From Siphonodentalium dalli (taxonomy: Eukaryota; Mollusca; Scaphopoda; Gadilida; Siphonodentaliidae), in NCBI GenBank assembly GCA_032622095.1, contig CP136061.1, positions 260,618,077 to 260,682,076 of the forward strand: a DNA stretch of 64,000 bases, in the 5' to 3' direction. Below, piece after piece: positions 1 through 10,455 of the stretch; within the stretch, counting starts at the first letter, position 1, and each line of letters opens with the position of its first letter. A program made the position numbers and the translations under genes. Under the pieces are notes generated by a model that saw nothing but the letters and a program-made list of their open reading frames with translations, did no database searches and was not told the origin of the DNA.

Positions 1-141
1 ATACATCTACTCACAAGCCCCTGGAGAAAAATACAATAATACCAATATGGACTATACCAGTGACTGGTATACTCACTGTATAGTCTATATTGGTAATTCA
101 GTTTTTTTCCCCAGGGGCCTGTGTATGTACATGTAGATGTA
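1..141. repeat. Inverted-repeat hairpin element, probably cut by the window edge
   Basis: Positions 12-62 pair with 74-123 (cacaagcccctgg against ccaggggcctgtg, and accaatatggactatac against gtatagtctatattggt). About 10 bases of loop lie between. Further out, tacatctac near position 2 pairs with gtagatgta at 133-141 after a small insertion, so the arms may begin before the window. This looks like a small hairpin (MITE-like) element; the family is not identified. Confidence 0.6.
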
Positions 142-730
142 CTGATAGATGCTTTGTATGGGAGGCCAAATTCACATTTAATAATTAATTGTGCTTAAGC
201 GCAATTCATGGTTATATGTAACAAAACACCCCTGGTGAATAAATAGATTTCTCCATAACTTAGCATTAACTCCTATTGACATGTCACTTCTTGGTTTCAT
301 TGGTTTGGATGGGTAGAGAGCTAGCCCAACTTCTTTATCAAAATGGCTGACTCGCAATAGTATCACCTTCTGTTTTAGTTGGAGCGATTCATGATAGCAT
401 TATATTATCTTCGGTATATATTAGTTGGGGCTACCGGTACTTGCAATAGCATTACTTTCTGTATTAGTCGGGGCGACATTGATTTTCTTCAATTTTCGAG
501 TATACAGGCACACCATATGAGGGAAGCAAGCCCTCGGTGACACCACATTCACACAATATGATCATGGAAATACTATAGATTTTTGCAAGAGCTGCTGATT
601 TAATAAGAAAAACTAGAGCTTCAGGACTGAGACACCAAAGCTCCAGTAATTACACACCATTTTTTGGACAGGGATGCTGATAATATGAAAATAGGGTTTG
701 TTTCCCCCTGATTTAAGTCAATAAGTAAAC

Positions 731-948
731 CATACAGTAATGCTCTAATTAATCGACTCCTTAACCACAGCAGAATTATGGATAACTTTTCAGGATTTAG
801 TCGGAAATATGGCTTGTTGCCATTCATCGGAAAGCTCTCGAGAGCTTTTCGATGAATGGCAACAAGCCATATTTCTGACTAAATCCTGAAAAGTTACCCA
901 TAATTCTGCTGTGGTTAAGAAGTCGATTAAATAGAGCATTACTGTATG
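731..948. repeat. 218-bp near-perfect palindrome with no loop
   Basis: The sequence reads as its own reverse complement around the point 839/840 (aaagctctc|gagagcttt). Base 731 pairs with 948 with no insertion or deletion over 109 pairs; I count five mismatches. A hairpin without a spacer is unusual for a MITE and would extrude as a cruciform. It lies inside the TIR element at 159-1486, either as a nested insertion or as part of it. Confidence 0.85.
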
Positions 949-1263
949 AGGTAAGAAAGCTCTCATGCAGTGACACCGCATGCATGTATAGGATAAAGGC
1001 TAAAATGATATAAGGCTAAAATCTGTGCAAAAATACATTAAAAACATCATACAAAACATTACTAGAGTTCCGGGAAGGCCACATCAATTCTTTGGATAGA
1101 GGGATGCTGATAATATGTAATTAGGGGATTCTCCTTGTTGAACACATACTCACAGTTTGACTGTTGAGTACAGGTCAAAATTAGCCCAATGCTCATCTTG
1201 TGTTGCTAGGTGATACACCAGGTCATGATAATAGTTTATGGGTAGGTTAGATAGTAGTCACAA

Positions 1264-1459
1264 TTACGCTTAAGCGCAATTAATTACGCTTAAGCGTAAA
1301 TGCCCTATTTGCGCTTAAGCACAATATGTGGTATGTGCGCTGAAGCACAATATGTGGTATTTGCGCTTAAGTGCAATTGATTGTGCTTAAGCGCAATTAT
1401 TTGCGCTTAAGCGCAATCAATTGGGCTTAAGCGCAATCAATTGCGCTTAAGCGCAATTC
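1264..1459. repeat. Cluster of gcgcttaagcgcaa palindromic motifs near the element's right end
   Basis: Nine copies of a 14-bp, nearly self-complementary motif (gcgcttaagcgcaa with variants acg-, gtg-, ggg-, -agcaca) are spaced 14 to 35 bp apart, just inside the right terminal repeat. One more copy sits at 189-202 inside the left end. Clustered subterminal motifs of this kind are known as transposase-binding arrays in several DNA transposon superfamilies; that role is inferred here. Confidence 0.7.
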
Positions 1460-1488
1460 ATTATTAAATGTGAATTTGGCCTCCCATA

Positions 1489-2538
1489 GCTTTGGGGAAG
1501 ATATTTTGTGTATAATTGGGTGTCTACTACATGTATGTTACCTAATTGTACATGTAACTGTCACTATAAACTGGGCATGAAGATTACAACTTGGGAGACT
1601 ATTATTATTGCGGCCTCATTGCAAATGGGGGCCTCTTGGACGGTACATGTGTATACTAGTAGTTCTTCGTTGCTATTTGGATGAAAACAAAAAATCAGTG
1701 TCGATACAATTGGAACAATTAAAGGACATTTACTAGTAAAGCAGAAAAATTACTTGGACCAATTCCTGAGGTCACATAACCATTAACTCAATCATGTACA
1801 GTGCATTAGTCAGAGTGTTCATTACTAGTACATGTAGTTCGATGGGTTCGATTGTCAGGAAGTTCAATAGTTTGAGGGTTCAAATGGTCCAAGGTTCAAT
1901 TGATGGTACATAGGTTTGAAATAATCGATTGTGTTTTACAACACATTAATTTAGTCAGTTATATACATGTACATGTATGGTAATAGTATTACCCTCATAC
2001 AAAATAAATTACCCGAGACATAACATATATTACCCATGAAAATATACACAAATTAATGCAATATTTATGCAATTTATAGTTTACGCATACATGTACTGAT
2101 GCTTTGGGGGAGATAATTAGACCTAACATGACTCTCGCTATAAACTGGGCATGAAGATTACAAATTTTGAGACAATGTACACTCTATAATAACCAAACAC
2201 CCAGGTTATCAGACTCTCGGACTAATGCACAGTACTCATGATTTCCGCTTGGATCTCACATATTTGAAAATAAAAAAAATTGTTAGGTGATCAGCTACAT
2301 GTACTTGTACAGGTACATGTACTTGTAAATGAAGTAAATTGAAAACATTGATGCACAATTTTCAGGTGGCATGCATGATTCATACCCCTCTGCTAATTTG
2401 GTAGTCGGGATTCATTTGCGCAGTTTAACCGGTATTCCGGTATTCAGGATTCAACAAAAAGGCTGGTTCGCAGCTTTTCTAGCACAAAATTAATTTTGTT
2501 TTATTATTTTCCAGCCCAAATGACATTTATGATGTAAT
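1489..2538. other. No gene seen; AT-rich spacer with one short duplication
   Basis: No coding signal was found. A segment around 1487-1600 (gctttggggaagat ... ataaactgggcatgaag) recurs in shorter, diverged form at about 2100-2173. Scattered acatgtac motifs occur, for example at 2295-2330. Confidence 0.5.
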
Positions 2539-3272
2539 TGTCCCCCAAAAATTTCAGGGGACTATTAAAATAGCCGGTGTCCGTCCGTCCGTCTGTCCGG
2601 AAATGGTTTCCAGATGATAACTTTAGTTTCGGTTATTAGATCAAAAGCAAATTTGGTACATGTATGTGTGTTTATCAGACTAAAATAAAGATCAAGTTCG
2701 AATATGGGTTTGCTCTGCCCATTTTTGCGAGAGTTATGGCCCTTTTTTTACTTAGAATTTTGTAATTTTCTGTTTTCCGGATGATAACTTCAGTTTGTGT
2801 GATCATATCTGAAACAAATGTGGTATGTAAGTTTATCAGACCAAAATACAGGTCAAGTTCGAATATGGGTGTGCTCCGCCCATTTTTGCAAGAGTTATGG
2901 CCCTTTTTTACTTAGAAATTTTATAATTTTCGGGTTTCCGGATGATAACTTCAGTTTGTGTGATCATATCTGAACCAAATTTGGTATGTGAGTTTATCAG
3001 CCCTATTAACAGGTCAAGTTCGAATATGGGTTTACCCATATTTGCGAGAGTTATGGTCCTTTTTCGACTTAGAATCGTGTTAATTTCTGGTTTCCGGATC
3101 ATAATTTTAGTTTGTGTGATCATATCTGAATAAAATTTAGTATGATAGTTTATTATTCACCATTTCATGGGACACTGGTTGGATTGTTCTGAAATGTATT
3201 ATCAGATTTAGGGTCCTTGATATTTTTTTCAGACAAGCTGATGCCCCAATGAAGCCACTTTTTTGGGGGGAC
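2539..3272 (+). repeat. Dispersed repeat with about four tandem units of ~165 bp
   Basis: The block opens with tgtcccccaaaaa and closes with ttttttggggggaca, which are inverted copies, so it may be a TIR element of about 735 bp. After a gtccgtccgtccgtctgtcc run, a unit of about 165 bp (ccggatgataact...cagtttgtgtgatcatatctgaa...gagttatggccc) repeats near 2608, 2776, 2938 and 3097, the last copy incomplete. A related copy in opposite orientation lies at about 18700-19135. No coding function is visible; small open frames inside are repeat shadows. Confidence 0.65.
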
Positions 3273-4796
3273 ACTGCGGCCGGACGTCCTTTTATTCAAT
3301 CTGTTATCTATAGGTATGTAGAAGTTATGGATACAACTTCAGCAAATACTAGTACATGTATATGAAAACTATATTATTAGTGTAATATTAGTTTTCATTC
3401 AATATTTCCTTACTTGTAACTGGTACGCATGATTCAACCTTTTACATTAACTGGTATTGGGGCCAGGGAGGTGGGGGTTGTGACACCTTCCATACTGGTG
3501 TATTCAATTGTGAGTGGCCTTTATGAGGGTGTTACCCCTCCTATCACCCATGAATACTGAATACCAGTTCACAGTTTTCTCACATTTGCTGAAATAGTAT
3601 CCAAAACATCAACATATCAAGAGGTATTAGACTGAATTAGATAAAAATATATCACTTGGGTCTGTTTAGGCTGGAAAATACTCAAAATTTGTATAATTTT
3701 CTGCTACCGGTATTATATCTGCATACTAGCCTTTTTGCTGAATCATGAATGCCAGTTATATTACCGTGTGAAATCCTGGTACCAGATAACATTGGGTATG
3801 TATATAGCATACCACCTGAAAATGGCCTGAATATCACATGCCAAAGCAGGGTGGGGGTGTGTGTGACACCCTCCTTGATCATAGTCTGTATTCTACAGGG
3901 TATGTTAACTGTTTCGAGTTGGTGCAATTAATGTGATTGTTTAATCTCTACCATCTGAAATCTATTTTTTATAGCATATTTTGCTATCTGATCAATTGCT
4001 ACTGATATAAAAAAGGTTAAAGATGGTGTGTCTCTTTCCCAAATGTTCTGCTTACATGTTCATTTGGGGGTTTATGAGTCAAATACTAATAGACAACATG
4101 TCCTTCTAACACTAAGAAATAATGTGTTCTTATGAACCAGGACAAAATATGACTATTTCTGGAGCATTACAGCACACTATTACAAATATATATTTGTAAG
4201 CAGTGAGATAATGACAGGAAACATGTCCTTAGACTAAAAAATATTTGTTTGGTGTGTATTTCACATCACAGCTCATGTGTATACTCACATTAGTTTATGT
4301 CATTCAAAGGGAGAAACCCATTTAGAAAGTTTAAATGAGACAAAACTACCTCACTGTAGATGTAGTTGCAAGGTAAAACATGTACATGTATACTGGTAAA
4401 TGACATTGGAACTAAAATAATGATTTTTGTGTCCACCGGTATGTCATGTACCGGTATACATTGCAACTACATGTACATGTAACTTGCCTAACATACCATA
4501 TATATGTATGCAGAGGGAATTTGCAAGTGTTTTTTAATCAAAAATTTAACCCAACTCTTGTTGTCAGTAAGTTTTAACCCATGCAGTTTAATGAGTTTAT
4601 ATATTAATGTATTACATGTGTTTCTATACATGTATTTTATCTTTAGTTAGTTTGTTGTCCTTGAATAAACTTGTATTGCTGCACAATCAGTTTCCTTAAT
4701 GTTCTATTATACTAAAACAACTCCATTGATAACAATACCCCTGCATCCCATCCAAATCTACTTCATTGCCATCCTCATCATTTCACTTTGGATCCC
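3273..4796. other. No gene seen; AT-rich spacer
   Basis: No coding signal, RNA gene or transposon end was recognised. Short acatgtacatgta motifs occur at 4379-4395 and about 4470. A short phrase (gtgggggt...gtgacaccttcc) near 3472 recurs near 3850. Confidence 0.4.
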
Positions 4797-5540
4797 CACC
4801 CAGGTGTACCTTGGTGTTATTCACCCAGGTGTTCCTTGGTGTTTCCTACCCATGTGTACCTTGGTGTTTCCCACCCAGTTGTACCTTGGTGTTTTCTTAC
4901 CCAGGTGTACCTTGGTGTTTTCTTACCCAGGTGTACCTTGGTGTTTTCCTGCCCAGGTGTACCTTGGTGTTTCCTTACCTGGGTGTACCTTGGTGTTTTC
5001 TAACCAGGTGCATCTCAGTGGGAAATCCACCTGGGTAAGAAAACACCAAGGTACACCGGTGTAAGAAAACACCAAGGTACATCTGGGTTGGAAACATCAA
5101 GGTACACCTGGGTGGGGAACACCCAGGTAGGAAACACCAGGGTTCACCTGGGTGAATAACACCAAGGTACACCTGGGTGGGAAACACCCAGGTAGGAAAC
5201 ATCAGGGTACACCTGTGTGAACAACACCATGGTACACCAGGGTGGGGGAAACACCTGGGTGAATAACACCATGGTACACCTGGGTGGGGGAAACACCCAG
5301 GTAGGAAACACCAGGGTACACCTGGGTGGGAAACACCCAGGTAGGGTACACCTGGGTGTGGTCACCTGGGTAAATACACCCAGGTTTATCCATACCAGGG
5401 TTTTTTGTCCAGTTTCAGGTGGGTAAATCATGGTAAAACCCAGGTTTCAGGGGGTCTTGATGGTTGGTGGATATCTTGGTAGATAGATTTACCTGGGTTT
5501 CGGCCCAAAAAACCTGGGTGGATTTACCCAGGTACATTTT
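4797..5540. repeat. Mirrored ~25-bp minisatellite (direct half followed by inverted half)
   Basis: From 4797 to about 5016 a unit of roughly 24-26 bp (cccaggtgtaccttggtg plus a T-rich spacer) repeats about nine times. From about 5027 to 5400 the same unit runs in the opposite orientation (caccaaggtacacctgggtg), decaying toward 5540. The two halves can fold into one long imperfect hairpin. Several frames stay open on both strands and translate to repeats of PGVPWCF/QVYLGVF. I regard these as by-products of a stop-free unit, not as a protein. Confidence 0.85.
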
Positions 5541-7256
5541 TATATGGGGAAACGCGTTACGTGAGTGTCGAAGGCAGTTCGAGCTTGGGGTATTTATATT
5601 TCTAATATCTATATGGTGATACTGAAAGAGGCGATGATTTGATGAAATAAATAAATTACAGATACATGCAAATCAGCAAAGTTATTTATCAAAGCATTTT
5701 ATATAGACATATAGTCATAGTTTGTTTTTTATTTTTTATTTATTTTTTAAATTGTATAGCCCATGATTCAGGGACGCGGCCCCGTGAAAAAAGGAGGGTG
5801 TATATATACGAGTAGAACGGGGTATCAGACTGGCTATTTTTTGTGTTATTTATTATTATTTTTTATTTTATTTTATTTTTTTAATTGAAATTGGGCATAA
5901 CAGTGTTAAAGGTGTCATTCCGGATTTGAGGCATTCAGTTACATAAACATGCCAAATATAATATACTTTTAATTTATTTGGAAATATATTTTGTGATTAT
6001 GTTTGTTTTTTATTTTGTTTTTGTTTTTTCAATTGGAGATCAAAATTTGGTGTTACATATAAGCTAAGTTTCATCATGTACACTTGTATAATGAATTATG
6101 TTTATGATCATGTTTTATGATTGTTAAATCTGGATTCATGGAAATATGTCCGAAAAGTGAGAGACACCTTTAAGTAAATTGGAACTACTCATTGCTGATT
6201 GGCTTGCAATTAATTGGTACTTTCACACATATTGATGTGAGATTTTCAGAGTGATAGTTTGTTCCAATTGTTTTTTTGTTTGTTTTTTTTTTTTTCACGG
6301 TTTCGCATTCTGGATGCAGGAATTTTGAGTTGGTATATGGTTCTAGGGTTTAATATGTACATTGTTAGTTTGAAATTACCTTTGTAACACTTAAGGAATT
6401 TGCGAGGCCAAACCAAATTTAACTTCACTTAGTAAAGTTCTTAATTTGTTTGAAAAAGTCATGTGCAAGTGTTATTGATTAGGGTATCATGAATTGATTT
6501 AACTGAGTGGTGATGAGCTTTGATTAGAATGAGTTATTTTCAAGTCTGCATTGTTCCATCAAATTAATCAATTGGATTTTCATCATTTTAAATGAATTAA
6601 ATTGTTACAAAACAAATATATATATATATATAAATATATATTTTTTATTATTATTTTTTTTTTCTTCTATCCATTCTCAAAGTTGATGAAACTCATCACC
6701 AGCCAGATTTACCTTTGCTCCTTTGTCTCATTGGTCACAGTTTGGACTGAAGATCTGGAGATTGGATTTTGTAAATTTAAAATTGGAAGTATTTTGCAAA
6801 ATATTTGCTTGATTGTTGCAATGAAAAGTGGTGGATTGGATGTACCAAAAGGAACCACCAAAATTCTCTTATGTGTTATGCACCTTGTCTCCAGATCTCC
6901 CTTCCGATCTGTTTTTATACATATAAAGTTTTCATGTCCAGCTGAAAATTTGTAAAAATACATATATTCCGTACCTACATGTATGACAAAAAGGTATCCT
7001 GGATTCACATTCTATGCTGTTAGTTAAGACATAGATTTAGAAATGTATACTCAGAGTTTCAGTACAACTTAAAGATATGTTCAGGGTTCTAGGTCCAATT
7101 TGAATCTGTAGATTTTATATAAATGATATACATGTGGTGAATAGGGTAATGACTTTAACAATGGTTGATGAAATAAGTTGAGGATAGGTATATACTATAT
7201 AGATGTTGCTAATTCAGCCGTGTAATGAAATAGAAATAATGAGTTTAGCAAATTTG
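5541..7256. other. No gene seen; AT-rich spacer with T-runs and a (TA)n tract
   Basis: Long T-rich tracts occur at about 5730-5760, 5850-5880 and 6270-6296, and a (ta)n tract at 6617-6640. Open frames at 6602-7008 overlap on both strands and lack codon or domain signal. Confidence 0.4.
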
Positions 7257-8022
7257 AATCAAGTAACTTGGTTATAGGTAATTAGCTGCTACTAATTTGG
7301 GCCTTGTGGCCCTGAACACATATTTAATGCCTTGGCATGTGAACCAAGTAACTTGAAAAATAAATAATTAGCTGTTTATAATTGAGCCCTGTGGCCCTGA
7401 ACACATATTTAATGTCTTATCATGTGAACCAAGTAGCTGGACTATAGGTAGTTAGCTGTTGCTAATTTGGGCCTAGTGGCCCTGAACACATATTTAATGC
7501 CTTATCATGTGAACCAAGTAGCTTGACTATAGGTAATTAGCTGTTGCTAATTTGGGCCTTGTGGCCCTGAACACATATTTAATGCCTTATCATGTGAATC
7601 AAGTAACTTGACTATAGATAATTAGCTGTTGCTAATTTGGGCCTTGTGGCCCTGAACACATATTTAATGCCTTATCATGTGAAATCAAGTAACTTGACAA
7701 TAGATAATTAGCTGTTTCTAATTGAGCCCCGTGGCCCTGAACACATATTTAATGCCTTATCATGTGAACCAAGTAGCTTGACTATAGATAGTTAGCTGTT
7801 GCTAATTTGGGCCTTGTGGCCCTGAACACATATTTAGTGCCTTATCATGTGAATCAAGTAACTTGACTATAGGTAATTAGCTGTTTCTAATTGAGCCTTG
7901 TGGCCCTGAACACATATATATTTAATGCCTTATCATGTGAATCAAGTAACTTGTCTATTGGTAATTAGCTGTTGCTACATGTAGTTGAGCCTTGTGGCCA
8001 TGAACACATAGTTAATGTCTTT
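7257..8022. repeat. 85-bp tandem repeat, about nine copies
   Basis: The landmark 'caagtaacttg/caagtagcttg' recurs at 7261, 7346, 7431, 7516, 7601, 7687, 7771, 7856 and 7943, a period of 85 bp with one- or two-base slips. Each unit also holds taattagctgtt and tggccctgaacacatattt. The outer copies are more diverged than the inner ones, as expected for unequal exchange. No coding role is seen. Confidence 0.9.
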
Positions 8023-8428
8023 ATTGTGGCATATCAATACAAATTGTTTTTGGTCCATCAAAGACTGAGACTCTGTTTCAGTAAACAAGTTTTAAAATAG
8101 TCTTTGATTTAATTCATTCCATTGTTTGATCTCAATTAGAATAATAGTGAGGCCCTCTGTCCTGGACGGATATTTATTCTGGTGCAGTTTTCAAGGATTA
8201 ACCATTTCATGTCATGAACTGCACTGGTGTAGATTTAAAGATCATTCTTCCGTTCATGCGAGTCCCTTCCCCACAGGGAGCCCCGCACTCACTCGAGAAA
8301 GCACCGGCTTGCAAGGTCAGAGTAAATATTGATTGTCCAATGAATTATTGCATATATAACCCTCAAGACAAGGCATCAGAAAAAGGTTTTGGGGGGGGGA
8401 TTCAAAAATTCAAAAGTCTCCAAGTTGA
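8023..8428. other. No gene seen
   Basis: Unique-looking sequence before the composite repeat. The short frames around 8126-8525 show no recognisable domain. Confidence 0.35.
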
Positions 8429-8704
8429 GCAATTTACGCACAAGGTGTCGCTTTTACCAGAGTCTCCAGATGTCAGACACATCCTGAATTCAACTATTAT
8501 AGTTATATTCAACTGCAATAGGTAAATATGGATATAATCCTTTTGTGAATTCGATTAGAGGCATAACCCAGCATCATATTTCACACACAAATGATTCCAA
8601 AACTGCATGTGTCATACTAGATCGGTACCACGTTTGTATTGCGACGAATTACTAAGTCTCGATCCGTGAGAAAGAATAGTCATGATGGCACATTATAATA
8701 AAGA
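8429..8704. repeat. Composite dispersed repeat, copy 1: flank plus first 47-bp unit
   Basis: About 275 bp here match 25714-25985 (tgtcgcttttaccagag, gaggcataaccca, gattccaaaactgcatgtgt, tcggtaccacgtttgtattg) in the same order and orientation. The segment ends in one copy of the 47-bp unit that is amplified about 28 times at 25.9-27.25 kb. It is broken at about 8705 by an insertion and resumes at 9226. Confidence 0.8.
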
Positions 8705-9225
8705 TAAAGATAAGATAAGATAAATTTTATTTAAAATTCGGAGTTATTTAAACATATTACAAACAGCTTTTGACCGACTGTAAAACAAATACATATATAA
8801 ATTAAAACATACATAGAACAGGATAGCATATCAATTGTATGCAAATAAAAATAAGTTGAATCATAGTTAAAATACCTAACTGACAACAGCTAAAAAAAAA
8901 TATCTATCAAGTACTAAATTTATAATTTATTAAAAAACAAAAAAACAGAAAACCAATAAAAACACCAGAGAAATCAGTATGTATAATTTAAATTTGCCAC
9001 TTCCAGTAATATAAGAGCAAAAAGTTATTATAATTAACTTGAATTTCATGTTTCTCGGTTTCAGAAAGGAATTTTACCAAAGGAATAAATATAGTTTATA
9101 ATCAACTTCGAGAGACATATTTCCTTATTAAAGTATTTGTTGAAATTTCTTAAGAATGTTAAGATCAATTTCAGAGTTACCGGTACCAAAATTTGGTTTG
9201 ATAGTGAAACCATTTGAAATCTTTA
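8705..9225 (-). mobile_element. Retroposon-like insertion with a (GATAA)n tract at one end
   Basis: About 520 bp interrupt the 47-bp repeat between 'cacattataataaag' and 'agatcagtcttgatgg'. The left end is gataaagataagataagataa, which on the minus strand is a simple (TTATC)n tail like the 3' ends of several LINE and SINE families. The interior is AT-rich and no reverse-transcriptase motif was recognised. A 5'-truncated LINE or a SINE is the likely reading; no target duplication was identified. Confidence 0.4.
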
Positions 9226-9384
9226 AGATCAGTCTTGATGGTACATTATAATGAAGTCATGGTGGTACATTATGATAAAGTCATGATGATACAATATAAT
9301 AAAGATTAGTCATGATGGTAGAGTATAATAAAGATTGGTCATGATGGTACATTATAGTAAAGTCATGATGGTACATTAGCAGTT
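9226..9384. repeat. Composite dispersed repeat, copy 1 continued: degenerate short units
   Basis: Five or so shortened copies of the 47-bp unit (agtcatgatggtacattataataaag, lacking the tctcgatccgtgaga part in most) continue after the insertion and end near 9384, only 49 bp from the stop codon of the GPCR gene. Confidence 0.65.
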
Positions 9385-9432
9385 TGTTTTCAGTTCATTT
9401 TAATGTTCATTGGAACGTAAAACAATTATTAT

Positions 9433-10455
9433 CTAAGAGAAACCTTCAGCGTTACTGGTCCTATTACAAGGTCTTCTTGTCACTATAAGGATTAACTCTG
9501 ATCTGAATCGTCTCCCCGACAAGCAGTACGTAACACAATTCAGGGCGTTGTTACCCATCGCTAATAGTGATAGACTTGACATGACACAGTTCATCTTTTC
9601 GTTCATGACTGGCTTCATGTAGTTAACGACCGACAGCGCAACAACGATAGGTAACGTGGTAACGAGAAGCTGAATAGTCGTTGCTATTAGTATGGGCGTA
9701 ACGGACGATGTTGTCTTGTCTTTATGTTGCTTACGACCTCCGATGACGCTACTCATCGACCTTCGTGTTTCTTTGATTTCCTTAACAATGACGGTATTGC
9801 AGACTACAAGTATTGTGACAGGGATAATAGAATATTTTGCGATGTCTAACCAATTCCATATATTATCGGTGAAATACATGTAGGCGTCTGGGCCATGGAA
9901 TGCACAACCGAACGCAGACTCGTTTCCGTAGTCTTTTTCAAATCCGTATATTAGGTGGCCGTTTACTAACGATGCGACAGTGGTTACGAATAATAATCGC
10001 ATGATGGGCGTTCGCTTTCCTGCTATTTCTCTGGGTATCTCGGATAACCGAACCGCCAACGTTCTGTCGATTGTCAGAATCACAAGAAACCAAATAGATA
10101 TATCTCCAAACGTATATGTCGCGAACTGCGTAACCTTACACGTGGTCGAAGAAATCGAAATGACATTCACTTGGAAACTGTATGTCAAGTAATTCGGGAC
10201 AAAGGTACACACATTTATAATATCGGCTATCGCCAATCCAATGAAGTAAATAGTAGACCGTTTCTTTACCATTGATGGCTGACAGAAAACCATAGTGACC
10301 AAGATGTTCCCGAATATTCCCAGAAAAACAAAACATCCACCCATTAACATCCACATCCATGTTGTTACAAGTGAATATACGGATTGTTGTGACTCATCCG
10401 TCAAGTCGCTGCTGTTTCCTGATTGGTTTATTTCCACCTTTAAAAATGACGCCAT
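9433..10455 (-). CDS. Rhodopsin-class (class A) G-protein-coupled receptor, peptide/FMRFamide-receptor-like
   Basis: A single uninterrupted frame of 340 residues, the usual length for the family, with seven membrane segments at roughly 33-58, 67-92, 104-136, 152-171, 205-227, 252-277 and 290-311. Family landmarks: GN at 49-50 (TM1), LAIAD with D78 (TM2), C106 and C184 for the TM3-ECL2 disulfide, IDR-T at 129-132 in place of DRY, P212 (TM5), TTLP ending at P269 (TM6), and NCVTY 306-310 in place of NPxxY. N-glycosylation sequons occur at N10 and N14; no signal peptide is needed. It should sit in the plasma membrane and couple a ligand to a G protein. The TM5 and TM6 patterns resemble invertebrate neuropeptide (FMRFamide-like) receptors, but molluscs have large expansions of such intronless receptors, some chemosensory, so the ligand is unknown. 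The start is the first ATG in frame. It is the only convincing intact host gene here. Confidence 0.88.
   Translation of the reverse strand: MASFLKVEINQSGNSSDLTDESQQSVYSLVTTWMWMLMGGCFVFLGIFGNILVTMVFCQPSMVKKRSTIYFIGLAIADIINVCTFVPNYLTYSFQVNVISISSTTCKVTQFATYTFGDISIWFLVILTIDRTLAVRLSEIPREIAGKRTPIMRLLFVTTVASLVNGHLIYGFEKDYGNESAFGCAFHGPDAYMYFTDNIWNWLDIAKYSIIPVTILVVCNTVIVKEIKETRRSMSSVIGGRKQHKDKTTSSVTPILIATTIQLLVTTLPIVVALSVVNYMKPVMNEKMNCVMSSLSLLAMGNNALNCVTYCLSGRRFRSELILIVTRRPCNRTSNAEGFS

Larger units (their letters stand above)
159..1486. mobile_element. Non-autonomous TIR DNA transposon, 1,328 bp, TA target duplication
   Basis: Both ends are the same roughly 45-bp sequence in opposite orientation: 159-205 starts tgggaggccaaattcaca and 1441-1486 is its reverse complement with few changes. 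Each end is bordered by TA (157-158 and 1487-1488), the target-site signature of the Tc1/mariner superfamily, although other superfamilies can also give TA. Inside there is no transposase-like reading frame, so the element would depend on another copy. It contains a 218-bp palindrome (731-948), two diverged direct repeats around gggatgctgataatatg (near 670 and 1102), and a right-hand cluster of gcgcttaagcgcaa motifs. Confidence 0.72.

Noticed and set aside
1830-1920. tRNA-like ggttcgat words
   Set aside because: No acceptor or anticodon stems can be formed around them.
4699-5431. Open frames up to 121 codons encoding PGVPWCF/QVYLGVF repeats
   Set aside because: They lie wholly in the mirrored minisatellite, are open on both strands and in several frames, and have no unique flanking exon.
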